From positions 434,001-498,000 of the forward strand of contig NOKP01000019.1 of assembly GCA_002682825.1 (NCBI GenBank): 64,000 nucleotides of DNA, written 5' to 3'. The DNA is from Neonectria sp. B-13 (Eukaryota > Ascomycota > Sordariomycetes > Hypocreales > Nectriaceae). A program made the position numbers and the translations under genes. Below are positions 1 through 10,813 of this stretch, piece after piece; position 1 is the stretch's first letter, and each line of letters opens with the position of its first letter. The notes beneath the pieces were generated by a model. It worked only from the letters and a program-made list of their open reading frames with translations. It was not told where the DNA came from and did no database searches.

Positions 1-3000
1 TCCACGAGTCGGTCGTATGAGTCGACATCTCGAACCTTGTTTCCGTTAACGTCGTATGCGGAGCTTCGCGTGTACGCCTTGCTCCCAGCTACACGAACTG
101 TCCGGATAGGCAGCCCGCAGCTACCGATGTAGGTGGTGAGAGGAGCGTTTGAATAGATGGCAGATTTCTCCGCGGCTCGCTTCTCCTGGGGTGTCCCTAG
201 TTTTCGCTTGTCATACCAACTCTGCGAGTACCGGGCAGCTGGGATCCGAGTGAAGAAGTGGCAAACATCAGGATCATCTTGCGGTCTGGAACAAAGAACC
301 AAGTCACCGGCGTTGTACTCGACTGTTGTCCATGGAGTATACACGGTTTTCGACCACGTGCAGTCAGCAGCGAGGGAGGCGACACTGCGACCGATGGCAT
401 CGTAGAAGGTGATGGTAGAGTTGGTTTTTATCGATCCGGCTAGGATCGGCAATGGTGAAGTTGCAAAGCGAGGCTCATAGGTGCAAACAACTTGACCTTG
501 TGTGTCCGAGATTGAAAGGCCAGGGACTAGCCATGTCTTGTCGAAGGTAGATGGGTCATTTAGATGCACTTCTTGAAGTTCAGTCCCAAGTCCGTTCATG
601 TAAGAGATAGTCACTCGAATATCTTCACTGCTGGATTTGCCGAATGAAAGAGCGCGCGTAATGTGGACTGAGAATGCTGGTACAGGAGTTTTGGTCGCGG
701 TCAACGTCTGCGTAATCTTTGTGTCTTCCGGACTTTTCTCGTTCTGCTGGGCTTTCCACAAAGCGTACCGATTGAGACAATGAATTGTTCTGCTTTCGGC
801 ATTTCCTAAGACGCGACTTGCGACCTCTCCAGTAGGATCAAGGAGGATGCTGTCGACATCCTCAGAACTGACCTCAAGTACCACTTCATTGACGCTGTCA
901 ACATCCTCTTCGGCGCTCGACCCCTTACCCAAAGCAGCAGAAGCAATCATGTGACCCAAAGGATCAAGCACAACTTGCACAGTATTCAAATTCGAGTCGG
1001 TAATCTTGACAGGCTGTAGATGCTCGTAGTCGTTCTCGAGTACCGATACGTTTCCCATGGCGTCTTCGACTTGTTCAGCTAAAAGAAAGCCCTCGTCCAT
1101 TTTGATCCGCGACACGTTGTTGAAAGGGTCGATGAAGAATGAAGGATTGTAGAATGATCTGCGAGCCTGCTCAAGCGCCTCTCCTGCCGCTGAAGTCTTG
1201 GGGAGGCAGAAGAGGGAGCGAGACGATGGGGTCCACCAACTGTCACTCTGTTCCAGTTTCACATACTTGCCCTGTGTCAAGATATTCTCGACCGAACCGG
1301 GAACTTTGCAATTGCGCAGACCCAGTTCGGTCTCGGCTAGAATCTCAGGCGTGAAAGCAAGAGCATATGTCTGATCCAACAGCGAATGTGCCTGCATCTT
1401 ACCCTCTCCGAGCCTGTTGTTGAGAAGAGAGTCCATGTAAAACGCTCTGTTCTCCTTGCGTAAAGCCTTCCATACAGCCGCACACTTGGTCGTAGGTAGC
1501 CCTTGGAAGCCGTATTGATGAGCTGCGTCAACACTGAGGGTTCCGTTGAACGAAAAGTTAAGAATCTCGTGTTCTTGCTGCCTCCATGCGAGTGGCTTGC
1601 GAAAGTTGTAATTATCCACAACCTCCTCTGTGTACAAAATGTTGGTGAATGCCATGTTGCCAGCCTTTTGGTTCTCGTTAACATCGGTAAAGGCAGTCTC
1701 CACAGTACGTGGATAAACAATGTGTAAGCTCTCCTCCACGTCGCCAAAGAGATTGGTTTTGAGGATAATTTCATGTGTGACTCGTGGATCTCGCATGTTT
1801 CTCTCATACTGTTTGGAAAGAGTCTCCCGGGGGTTCACCTGGACCACGGAATACTTGTTAGACCCTCGTGATTGAAGCAGCTTGATATGGTACGACAGCT
1901 CTTGGACCATAAATGGGAGGCCGGCCTTGTCTGTTCCGTCTTGACTGTAAGTCTCAGACCGCACGCTGACTCCTTTGAGTGCCTGCAAACGTTCTGCAGG
2001 GTCGCTGTCAGAATGCTGCAAACTCGAAGATACAACCGGTCTGGTCAAGAAGCGAGACTCATCAACCTCAAGACTCAGCCCAACACTAAACCAGGATTTG
2101 GTATGTGTGACCGGAGGTTCATAGGACTCGTTGTCACCGATGATGAGCTTCTCGCTGCGAAACTCTTCTACCATTTCAAAGCCAGCCAACTGCTTCTCAA
2201 CTTGATCATAGCATCCGTTGTGATAAATGTACTCGGTATCGTGTTGGTTTCCTGTTATGGCGTCCATCACTTCAACTTTGGAGACACACTGAACAGGAAA
2301 CGGCAGTTTTGTCGACCATGGCAGCCCTCTATTCTCATCATCCACATAGAACTTGGTGGAAGGCGTGTATGCTATCGAAGTGGTTGCGCCCAATCCGTTG
2401 CTGTAGCTCTGCAAAAGGTGTGGCTTCGTGTCCCCCATGAGATCAAGGTACTTGATTCTGGTCATGCCGTTCGAGTTATTTGCCCAACAGAGAGACATAG
2501 TTCCCTTTCCGAGAATATCGAGGGTAAACACGGAGGAGGGAGTGGCTGTCGCTGGGAGATGTGGAATAAAGACCTTGTCACTCCAAGAGTTGCCGCTCAG
2601 GTTATAGTATAGATTTGCTCCACCTGTAGGGAGAATGTAAAGCAGATCCGTTGTGCCGCTGCCGTCTACATCCATGAGCCGGACTCGAGCATGATCAAAG
2701 CCATCCCTTGTCGATGGCACTGGCGGGTTACCCATTTCAACTGCGGCACCGAAATGACCGTATCCCATGTTTGGCCAGTATCTTATTGACATTGCTGAAA
2801 TCTCGACCAGGTCTGACAAGCCACTGCCTGTCATGTCGGCAACATGAGTCTGAGTGTCAGGCGTTTGAGCTAAGCGCGGGCGACTTTTCGGGTTTAGCTC
2901 ATGGATGCGTTTGTATCCTGAGAGACCCTTCTTCCCGAGGTTTTGCTGCCATATCAGCGCTTGCGAGTCGTCCACCACACACAGAGTATCGGCGCGACCA

Positions 3001-4748
3001 TCGCCGGTCAAGTCGATCTCGAGAGTGTCCTGCCACATATCGCCGCTAGGTGTCTCGGGAAATGTGGAAAATGTACTCCATGTATCTGAGTCCCCTCGTT
3101 CAAAGTAGCCCTGGAGAGAATGTTGGCTGTCTCGCAGAACGTAGTTGAGATGTCCGTTTTGATCGAGATCTTGAAACGTGCCACCTGTTATGCTGGGCTG
3201 CTGCGCAAGAAATACCGGTGCACGAAACTGTGGTTCGCCATCCGAACAGCCCAGACCTTTGTTGCGTTGGTAGCAAAGCGTGCCATCTTCAGATCTCGTC
3301 AACAGCCCTGGCATGCCTTCGCCGTCGAGATCCAGCCACTCCGAGACCTTGGAGTCTGGGTCAGGCAGCTCAAGAAGGTTGACGACGTTGGCCTCGAGAG
3401 CTGACAGCTGGCTGGGTTCCGGCGTTGCAGTGTACTGAAATGACCACGGGGGTAGTGTCTCTGACCTGTAGCGCGTAGCATCTCCGGGGCCAGCTTTGTC
3501 GAGTGAGTGACCACTCATGGACACGGTCTTCAATACAGTCCTCTGCGGGGACTCGTCAAACTGCATAGATGTTGAGTAGACTAGATTCTCTGGCTTCTTG
3601 GTCTGCTTGGGGAAGTGGTGGAACATCATAATACGCCTGCAGAGCCGATACGTGCGGATTTCGAATCCGGCCTGGCCTTGAGAAAAGGCATCCTGGCGGA
3701 CCGGCCAATTCTGAGACTCGGCAGTACCTGGGTTTGCACGGCTGTGCTCGCCGTAGTCAAAGACGAGCTCAAACATCCAGTCTTGCGGCCACTGTGATGC
3801 CTCCCATGTTTCCAGATCACGGTTTGGAACCATGTTGCCGTACTTGACTCGCTTGATATATTTCTGACGGCATCTCGCTTCCTGAGATCGATTTATCTCC
3901 CAGGTAGGCATGACTCCATCCGTACCGGCTATGCCCTTGGCGTTTTCTTGTTTGTATGTGTATTCGATGGCATTGCCACATATATCATAAGATCGACTCG
4001 GCATCCAGGAGAATATTCGTCTGCTGCCCCGAGATGTATCAACGATCCGACTGTCGTCACTGTCGCCATAGATTGTTGTCTCATTGTTCGATGAGATCGT
4101 CCTCCAATGCACGTCTGTGGGATCGGTTTTGTTGGCCCATCGCTCGATCCGCGTAGAAGCAGAGTCTGTTCTTGGAAGAAAAGTGGTAACATCAAAGTCG
4201 CCCCAAACTCCCGATTCGGTCCTTGTTTCAACAGAACCGTCCTTCTTCAGTTTCCTGACAATGTCGGTTCCAGACATAACCATGTCATCCTCGTCGTCCA
4301 AGTATCTTGGGACAGCCTGCGTTGTTTTCCGATGAATTGACGGGAGCGACGCGCTCCATCCGAACCCAAACAGCCCATTGCCAGCACCTGAGTCATAGCC
4401 AAGCGCCAGCTGAGGCCCATATCCACTGCGACCTGGTGAAGTGTGGATGGGCAGCGAAAACGACATGGTGCCGTTGGCAGGGCTGACCGAGAAGTTCTCA
4501 CTGATGGGCTTGAAGGCGCCGCCACCTTTGCCCGAGACATCAAAGGAAGTGCGAAAGCCAGGGATGCCCTCGCCCATTGTTCGGGATTGAGAGGAGAAGG
4601 AGGCGGACGCAGGATTACGACTGCTGGATGCGGGAAAAAGATTGTTGCTTCCCGATAGTGATGATACTGATCTGGATGGCCCTGATGAGAGCGGAGAGGG
4701 AGCAGCAGATCCTCCATGCTTCTGGGGCCATTTGTGGGTGGGCGGCAT
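1..4748 (-). CDS. Tc-toxin TcdB/TcaC-like protein with SpvB domain, C-terminus beyond window
   Basis: One uninterrupted minus-strand frame runs from the first in-frame ATG at 4748 off the left edge, about 1,582 codons without intron or stop; an in-frame TGA lies near 4910, so 4748 is the likely start. After a Ser/Pro-rich leader (about 60 residues) comes an SpvB-type domain (about residues 65-350; TSPGRSGYGPQLALGYDSG near residue 105). FG-GAP/VCBS-like repeats follow (about 430-700; DLTGDGRADTL near 2990-3020), then TcdB middle regions (about 770-1060) and an Rhs-like stretch at the window edge. In bacteria the B/C component of Tc complexes forms a cocoon that delivers a C-terminal toxic domain; fungal homologues are known. 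The variable C-terminus and any TcA partner are outside the window, so cargo and activity cannot be judged. Lack of introns fits bacterial ancestry (inference). Confidence 0.88.
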   Translation of the reverse strand, partial: MPPTHKWPQKHGGSAAPSPLSSGPSRSVSSLSGSNNLFPASSSRNPASASFSSQSRTMGEGIPGFRTSFDVSGKGGGAFKPISENFSVSPANGTMSFSLPIHTSPGRSGYGPQLALGYDSGAGNGLFGFGWSASLPSIHRKTTQAVPRYLDDEDDMVMSGTDIVRKLKKDGSVETRTESGVWGDFDVTTFLPRTDSASTRIERWANKTDPTDVHWRTISSNNETTIYGDSDDSRIVDTSRGSRRIFSWMPSRSYDICGNAIEYTYKQENAKGIAGTDGVMPTWEINRSQEARCRQKYIKRVKYGNMVPNRDLETWEASQWPQDWMFELVFDYGEHSRANPGTAESQNWPVRQDAFSQGQAGFEIRTYRLCRRIMMFHHFPKQTKKPENLVYSTSMQFDESPQRTVLKTVSMSGHSLDKAGPGDATRYRSETLPPWSFQYTATPEPSQLSALEANVVNLLELPDPDSKVSEWLDLDGEGMPGLLTRSEDGTLCYQRNKGLGCSDGEPQFRAPVFLAQQPSITGGTFQDLDQNGHLNYVLRDSQHSLQGYFERGDSDTWSTFSTFPETPSGDMWQDTLEIDLTGDGRADTLCVVDDSQALIWQQNLGKKGLSGYKRIHELNPKSRPRLAQTPDTQTHVADMTGSGLSDLVEISAMSIRYWPNMGYGHFGAAVEMGNPPVPSTRDGFDHARVRLMDVDGSGTTDLLYILPTGGANLYYNLSGNSWSDKVFIPHLPATATPSSVFTLDILGKGTMSLCWANNSNGMTRIKYLDLMGDTKPHLLQSYSNGLGATTSIAYTPSTKFYVDDENRGLPWSTKLPFPVQCVSKVEVMDAITGNQHDTEYIYHNGCYDQVEKQLAGFEMVEEFRSEKLIIGDNESYEPPVTHTKSWFSVGLSLEVDESRFLTRPVVSSSLQHSDSDPAERLQALKGVSVRSETYSQDGTDKAGLPFMVQELSYHIKLLQSRGSNKYSVVQVNPRETLSKQYERNMRDPRVTHEIILKTNLFGDVEESLHIVYPRTVETAFTDVNENQKAGNMAFTNILYTEEVVDNYNFRKPLAWRQQEHEILNFSFNGTLSVDAAHQYGFQGLPTTKCAAVWKALRKENRAFYMDSLLNNRLGEGKMQAHSLLDQTYALAFTPEILAETELGLRNCKVPGSVENILTQGKYVKLEQSDSWWTPSSRSLFCLPKTSAAGEALEQARRSFYNPSFFIDPFNNVSRIKMDEGFLLAEQVEDAMGNVSVLENDYEHLQPVKITDSNLNTVQVVLDPLGHMIASAALGKGSSAEEDVDSVNEVVLEVSSEDVDSILLDPTGEVASRVLGNAESRTIHCLNRYALWKAQQNEKSPEDTKITQTLTATKTPVPAFSVHITRALSFGKSSSEDIRVTISYMNGLGTELQEVHLNDPSTFDKTWLVPGLSISDTQGQVVCTYEPRFATSPLPILAGSIKTNSTITFYDAIGRSVASLAADCTWSKTVYTPWTTVEYNAGDLVLCSRPQDDPDVCHFFTRIPAARYSQSWYDKRKLGTPQEKRAAEKSAIYSNAPLTTYIGSCGLPIRTVRVAGSKAYTRSSAYDVNGNKVRDVDSYDRLV

Positions 4749-5948
4749 TGTCGGAGGCGTGAATAAGACGCTGTGGAAGACTAACACCAGGTGCTTGTCG
4801 AATGGCAACGCCTGGGCTAGCGATAGCAGCAGTACATGAAAACAGCGCGGCAAGTGATGAATCTTGTCTCTGTTGTTGAAAGTTGAGAATTGATTTCAAC
4901 TACTTGTACAAAAGCGTTGGACACTGCAGCTTCTCACTGTATTTAATTAAGCACCTCGGCTCTGCTGCACGATCCAACACCGCCCGAATATAAAAGCTAA
5001 AATAAGACGTTCACAAATAGTAGTTAGATGCTCATGCAGGGTTTGTACCAATATTGCTCTATACTGTATCTTACTTCAACTACACTTGGGAAGCTCAACG
5101 CGTTAACCGCTCTAGTGTGGTGTACGCGCCTTATCTACCTCACTCACCTATCATGCACCCTCATGCTTGCCCTTGGCGGGGAATACATCCAGCAGACAGA
5201 CTCTAGCAGTTGCTAGTCGCTCGGTGTCACGCAAGTCACAGCCACATTCCATAAAGGCAACGCGACGCACAGCCTAGAACACTACAACGGTGACGCTGAC
5301 GTTCCAAAACTGTTCATCGTTGCAGAGATCTAGGCCCATTTTAGTAGTAAACAGCCGAGGCTTTTAAGCCGTGACCATTTGTGGTATTATTGGGATACTA
5401 TTGAATAATTTAACGCCGTTCAAGTTCAGTAGTCCCCGCCACTTTGTCTTATGCAGGGATAGCTCCCGCGGCTAGCGGTAATAAGTTAAGTCAGGGACAC
5501 TTTTTGACTTCCTATTGCGACGTCAGCTTAGATAGGAACTACGGAATCCTACAGAGCAGCTAGCCACTCAACTAACCACTATAACCATTTACAGACCGAG
5601 CCAAAGCCGCAGCCGTTAGTCTGCATGCGCTGTCACCTTTGGGATACAGCTGCATTCGTTCATGTACGACGGCGTTGACTATTGATTTATCCCTGTCTCA
5701 TGTGTTGACACAGAGCACATGTGGAACGTGACGCACCACGTGACGCACCACGATCGATCAATGTTCTGGACTTGGATGGGACGCTCACCGCCTCAGCTAG
5801 AAACGGCCTTGTAGCGTATAGGACGTATCACCTCAAAGGCATAGCAGGATATACTACCAATCCCGTTCCTTCATTGTGTCCCTAAAGCAAATAACCCCCG
5901 CCTATAGACTGCATCCGTCAAGGATCGCTACATTCAACAACCGCAAAT
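4749..5948. other. Divergent intergenic region between toxin gene and PI-PLC gene
   Basis: 1.2 kb without a convincing gene. It must hold the promoters of the minus-strand toxin gene and the plus-strand phosphodiesterase gene. Small open frames here show no family resemblance. A 12-bp tandem motif at 5726-5749 is the only ordered signal I see. Confidence 0.6.
5726..5749 (+). promoter_or_regulatory. Tandem 12-bp ACGTGACGCACC pair upstream of PI-PLC
   Basis: The 12-mer ACGTGACGCACC occurs twice head to tail about 200 bp before the start of the phosphodiesterase gene. The junction makes a CACGTG palindrome, and each unit carries TGACGC, close to the bZIP core TGACG. An operator role is inferred from the exact repetition and location only. 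Confidence 0.4.
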
Positions 5949-7352
5949 ATGACTCCAGCCACTCCCACATCTTGGATGCAGACGCATCGCGAGGCCTTTG
6001 GCCCCAGACAATTGTACAAGCTCTGCATACCAAACTCTCACGATGCTGGCACTTACCGCCTCGAGTACGGCACGAGTGGCGGCGGCAAAGGCCCTGTCTT
6101 GACCCAGACCAAGTCCATCCGCGAGCAGCTTGAGCTTGGGGTGCGGCGCTTCGATATCCGACCTCACTTTGCGAATTTACCTGGGACAGCTGAATTCTCT
6201 TGGAACTGTGGGCATTACACGGGTGAAGCCGCTGGCAAGATTGGCTGGCAAGGTGGCAGCTGTGCACCTATCCAGGAAGTCGTCAACCAAATCAATGATT
6301 TCACGAATGACCACGCCGAGCTCATCATCCTCGACATTACTCACATCAACACCATTCTCATCAAAAATCCCATCTCTTCAACAAGGCGAGATGTCAGCGC
6401 TGAGGAATGGGCAACTCTCTTTTCTATTCTCGAAGGAATCCATTGTCTGTTTACCGTCGATCGCCTCGGGGGAGACCACGGCAAGCCACTGCAGGATTAC
6501 TTGCTGAACGACTTTATCGGTGACGGCAAAGCTGCCGTAATTGTCTCGGCTGATGAGTATTCGGATCGCCAAGAGATCTTTCACCACGGCTTTTGGCCAG
6601 CGTATACGCTCGAAGGAAAGCCGTATCTTACACTGAAGGAGGCATCCGTCACGCACATGCAAGACACTCGCGAGGCAATCTGGTCCGTGTTATTGCCATC
6701 GGGAGCAACTAGTGTTCTCAACCTTGCTGCGAAGGAACAACAGACACGCTTTCCTTGGCTTCTGCAACAGCTTGTCTCAGAGGATGTGAGCGTGTCCGCT
6801 ATCACAATGGACCGGATCGAAAACGCTGACGCGATTACTTTCTGCTTGGCGGTGAGCTTCCATCGTTACTATGAAGACACTGGAAAAGGGGACCAGCCAG
6901 TCATCATCTATGGAGGAGCTCTAATCACCAACGCGAGCACTCAAGACCAGATTCGGTCAGCTATTCAGCAAGGCCGGAGCATCTCAGCCGACAATCGACT
7001 ACTTTCAGACACATGGGAGGGAATGCCTAAATCGTGCGCCGTATTGTACGTTCACAACGGCTTAGTCAAGGGGCGTTGGGCAAGAGAAGGGTCACAACTT
7101 CATTTCGAACAAGATGTCATGAGTGTCAAGTATGGCAACAGGGAGGTGCTGGACGCGAGATTATACTTTCGTCTGCTCAAGGTGATTGAGGAGCATGGTA
7201 CAATTAGGGTGACGAACCAGGAGATTGTGGGCGGTGACCAAAATGATCCTCTTGTTGGAACGCGTAAAACATGCGTGGTAATCTATCAGAGGCGTGGTGC
7301 AGTTGGGACTGAGGAGAAGCAAACACTTGAGTTCAATGACATGAAATTTTAG
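5949..7352 (+). CDS. PI-PLC X-domain-like phosphodiesterase
   Basis: A 467-residue intronless gene. The N-terminal half matches phosphatidylinositol-specific phospholipase C X domains (TIM barrel, metal-independent bacterial type): SHDAGTY with the candidate general-base His31, GVRRFDIRP at residues 64-72, a second candidate catalytic His89 in NCGHYTG, and ELIILDITH near 124-132. Family enzymes cleave phosphatidylinositol or GPI anchors by acid-base catalysis with two histidines. The C-terminal 150 residues are less familiar and may be a beta-rich accessory module. No signal peptide is visible. It is divergent to the Tc-toxin gene and upstream of a lectin gene, a setting that suggests a membrane-directed role (inference). 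The start has an acceptable context (CAAATATGA). Confidence 0.82.
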   Translation: MTPATPTSWMQTHREAFGPRQLYKLCIPNSHDAGTYRLEYGTSGGGKGPVLTQTKSIREQLELGVRRFDIRPHFANLPGTAEFSWNCGHYTGEAAGKIGWQGGSCAPIQEVVNQINDFTNDHAELIILDITHINTILIKNPISSTRRDVSAEEWATLFSILEGIHCLFTVDRLGGDHGKPLQDYLLNDFIGDGKAAVIVSADEYSDRQEIFHHGFWPAYTLEGKPYLTLKEASVTHMQDTREAIWSVLLPSGATSVLNLAAKEQQTRFPWLLQQLVSEDVSVSAITMDRIENADAITFCLAVSFHRYYEDTGKGDQPVIIYGGALITNASTQDQIRSAIQQGRSISADNRLLSDTWEGMPKSCAVLYVHNGLVKGRWAREGSQLHFEQDVMSVKYGNREVLDARLYFRLLKVIEEHGTIRVTNQEIVGGDQNDPLVGTRKTCVVIYQRRGAVGTEEKQTLEFNDMKF

Positions 7353-8023
7353 AGCTATTTGTCTTTGAAATCATTTAGTTGAAGAAAAACCACACTACTT
7401 TAAGATAATATGATACAAATGCGTGTGTTTATGTCTCATAATTTTACATAATAAGGGAACAGTATGTTTGAAGTATTAAAATGCAGCCTAATACACAAAA
7501 TGAACACTGTACGCCCGTATGCAGATAACTTCAGAAACCTCCGTCTTGAGCGATGTACTCATGTACCGTGACCTGTGCTTTGTCAGTCCTTGTTAAAACG
7601 TGGCTTGCCAAAATGGACCTGAAGCCTACTAGTTTGGTCTAAAATTACTTCCTAGTCCCACTTACCTTCGGCCCGTCCCTTCTGGGCGAGGTGTTTATGT
7701 AGTGCAGGCATTGGGTCCCGCGTAATTATTCAATAGATCATATCGATAGTTCATGCTAGAATAACTAAGTCGGGAATACGTCAGCTCTAGACTAAACGGA
7801 AGCTGATGCAGATTATGAACTCTATTCTGTCCAGAATCACTCACTTGCAGCTTGATACTGAGGCGTGATGTGAACAGCCTTCATGGAGGCCAGGCAGATA
7901 GAGGGCGGGTCAATAATAAGCAGTGTAATCCCTGTTATATTTCATCTAGATAGTGCTACCATTCAATGTGCTCATTTAAACGTATACCTCATTCTAATCA
8001 TCTTTTATTCACACGATCATACA
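7353..8023. other. Intergenic region before lectin gene
   Basis: 670 bp, AT-rich just after the phosphodiesterase stop (likely 3' UTR and termination). I see no gene; the right part presumably contains the lectin promoter. Confidence 0.5.
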
Positions 8024-8723
8024 ATGCCTACCGATGCTACTCGGTCGAATATCCGTAAGGAGTGGGTCTGGCGACAGAAATGCAACATCCGGAGCCAAGT
8101 CGGCGGCCTGTTTCTTGACCTAAAGGATGGAGGTGGCCATAGCCCGGTGGTGCATGCATGGTGAGATGCGTCCCAAGTCTTCCTATGATTATGTCATTCC
8201 TGTTAACTGTGTCATGTAGGGATGACAAGACTTGGGAGACAAACAGAAACCAACATTGGCACCTCTTGTCGTGCCCTCTGCCCCAAGATTCCCGCGTCAT
8301 CATCAAGAGTGACGTGACGCAAGGTTTGCTAGCTGCGGACGGTAAGCATCTCGATGATCTCAGAGGCTTCCTTCGGTCTCGGAGCTACAAGACTGGTATT
8401 GACAGAAGAATCAACAGGCCACGGTCGCGAAGTGCGCTGTGAGAAAGGCGACGAGTGGGATGAGCAGTTCCATTGGTACTTTGAGGGTGGCGATGTGACC
8501 AATTTTAGCCCGCATACAGTTGTGAGGTATGTTAAGGGCTTTTTCTACGATAGTCAAACAACAACTGGCTGACTTAAAGACTCATCTATATATGTTCCGC
8601 TCGGTCAAGTATCCAAAGACATATCTCGATCTCTGGGGAGGTGAACACAAATCTGGAATAGCGTTTGGCACGTGGGATGGTCATGACGGAGCGAACCAGC
8701 AGTTTCTACTCTGGAGGCGATGA
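8024..8723 (+). CDS. Ricin-B-type (beta-trefoil) lectin, four exons
   Basis: Model: exons 8024-8160, 8220-8341, 8385-8521, 8580-8723 (179 residues). All three introns are GT-AG (59, 43 and 58 nt) and the spliced length of 540 nt stays in frame. The protein shows repeated ricin-B lectin patterns: GLFLDLKDGG...VVHAWDD...NRNQHWHLL near the N-terminus and YLDLWGGE...GTWDGHD...NQQFLLW at the C-terminus, the (Q/N)xW-type repeats of beta-trefoil folds that bind galactose-type glycans. No signal peptide, as in many cytoplasmic fungal defence lectins. The middle 43-nt intron is short; its acceptor was chosen because it restores frame. Neighbouring Tc-toxin and PI-PLC genes make an anti-animal role plausible but unproven. 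Confidence 0.75.
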
Positions 8724-9768
8724 GCTGTCGTTTGTGAAATTTTGAGAACCCAAGGCTACTTCTTGGGCTGTAGGGGATTGTACTTCCCAATAGGTTAGCT
8801 AAATGCAGCTGCGTTCATTGCTCAAAGACCCGTCTATTAAGGTTGATATCTGCTACGTTTTGGATTATTAGCTCTACAACAGCTTCTGCGATATCAACTT
8901 GCCTGACTTGAGTATATTCGCCGAGATTCACCTCGAAGCCGAGCTGTGCTTGCTTGCTGAAAGATGAAGTAAGTCGTGAGGTCTATAGGGGATTGCAACT
9001 TCGCAAATGATACGTATATACGATTTCGACAGTTCCCCATGACTGCAAAATTCTCCGCATGCCAAGTGATTAGTAGGCCATGACCGAGGACTTATCAAGG
9101 GTTCGTTTGCGAAAGAATAGTTTACTTCATCTCAGTACGTTGGACTTTAACATGGGAGTATTTCGTTCACGGATCCGGGTCCAAGTTACCCCACGATGAG
9201 AGTGGATTGACGTCGAATAACTTCCGGAGCAGATACTCTAAGTTGACACGGGACGAAATGGAGCCCAAGGCGTGAGTTCTAAAACATGGCTGCCCGGGCG
9301 CATCTAGCCGGTGGGTCTGACCTCACCTTCAACCCCAGGGTAGACCACCAACTCAACTCAACAGAAACCTCAAACATCCTCCTAAACAAAAGAAGAATTG
9401 CGGGGGACAGTAGGGCGTAAGGATACCGTATAGTGGGCCAGCAGGTCCGTCTCGACCCCCGGCGTACTCCGTGTGAGATTCAAAGGACGTTACACACTGC
9501 AGTTGTCTGAGATAGCATGGCTGGCTTACTTTCCAATAGTGCCTATCACGTCCTCCAGAACAGTCTAGGCCAGTTCTAATGCAAGCGGAAGTGCTATTGA
9601 GTATTGTTGCCAAACTTGATGGCTGAGGGATACCGCGAGGAATCAAAGCTGAGGGTTGTTCCAATAGCAATAGATTTATGCAAGAGGCTACATTTGCAAC
9701 AGTGCGCCCTGTCACGGCCCCAGGACCAACTGCTGGTTGTTGATCTAGGGACATGGAGTTTTGTCAAG
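8724..9768. other. No recognisable gene
   Basis: About 1 kb downstream of the lectin gene. Short frames exist on both strands but none has a recognisable motif or plausible splice structure. Confidence 0.5.
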
Positions 9769-10110
9769 CTAGGCTTCAGGATCCTTAAACAACTCTTGTC
9801 GCCAGATGTCCAGCCCAAGCAGGCCCTCATAGAAATTACAGAGCTGGGTCCAAAGTCGCCATCGGAAGGCTCCCAGCACAGTGACGACGAGAAAGTCCAG
9901 CCGACACAAGACTCGCATCGATTCGCACCAGCTATCCGCCAAGTGCACAATGTCGACAGAAACGACGGCGTCGACGAGTATCCTGGGACGGCGGGTCGCA
10001 AGCAGCCAGTCCAACAGGGCGCTGACCATCGAATATCGCATCATTAGAGCTTACAGCTGTCTGCAAGAGCTACGGGCGTCTTCCATCAAGCGAGCGTCAC
10101 CGTTCAGCAT
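9769..10110 (-). CDS. Doubtful small hypothetical protein
   Basis: A minus-strand frame from ATG at 10110 can be joined over a GT-AG interval of only 33 nt (10022-10054) to a frame ending at 9769, giving about 102 residues with hydrophobic and Trp-rich stretches. The interval is shorter than normal fungal introns, so this may be the remnant of a larger gene (perhaps a regulator C-terminus) or chance. I do not recognise the family. Confidence 0.25.
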
Positions 10111-10813
10111 GTGAGAGCTTCGGTGCCCAAAGGCGTGTCATCGGATCGATTATAAAGCTGTTGGTCCAAGATTGTGCAGTCTCTACAGCGAATTTGTTTG
10201 GGATTCATTGATATGCTGGATGAGGTCAAGAGGGGTGAGTCGATATTGATATATTGTGCTCCATCAAGAGGTACATTAGGTTAACCCACTTCCAGAGGGC
10301 TCACGTAACTCTACGTCTCTTGCGTTCCAAATCATTTAATACTTTGAGGCAGACCTCAGTTCATTGGCGTTGGTTGCGCATGACGCATGCCAAGAGCTGA
10401 GGCTGCTGCCGCTCAAGAGTGACTCGGATACTTCACTCGAGTCGTGTCACGGTGCTGTCTAGGACTGGTTAAATGGTCACGGCCAGCCCCGTATCATGGT
10501 TCGGCCACATGCCTATTGGCCATCTCCTTACCCAGTTTGGCCCCGACACACAGTCGATGGATGCTATGCTAGTGAACTGGCTTCAGATGTCCCTGAACAA
10601 AGGTCTCTGATTCATCCTTTGACTGGTAAGATTTGCCCCTAAGATGCTAATCTTGAGTCTGCCCGCTGCTAGTATTTGCTTCATTAGCCTCGCTACAGGC
10701 AAAGTGAATAAATCCTTTGACCTTTATTAAATCCTTTTGTTAGACCCTGTTTTATTTTTCTATATTATACAAGCTATGAGACAATTTGCATGACTAACAT
10801 TCCCACTGACTTT
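10111..10813. other. No recognisable gene
   Basis: 700 bp between the doubtful frame and the alcohol dehydrogenase 3' end. The last 150 bp are AT-rich and probably contain the dehydrogenase transcript end. Confidence 0.5.

Noticed and set aside
1872..2612. 246-codon plus-strand open frame
   Set aside because: It is antisense to the continuous Tc-toxin frame and has no recognisable motif.
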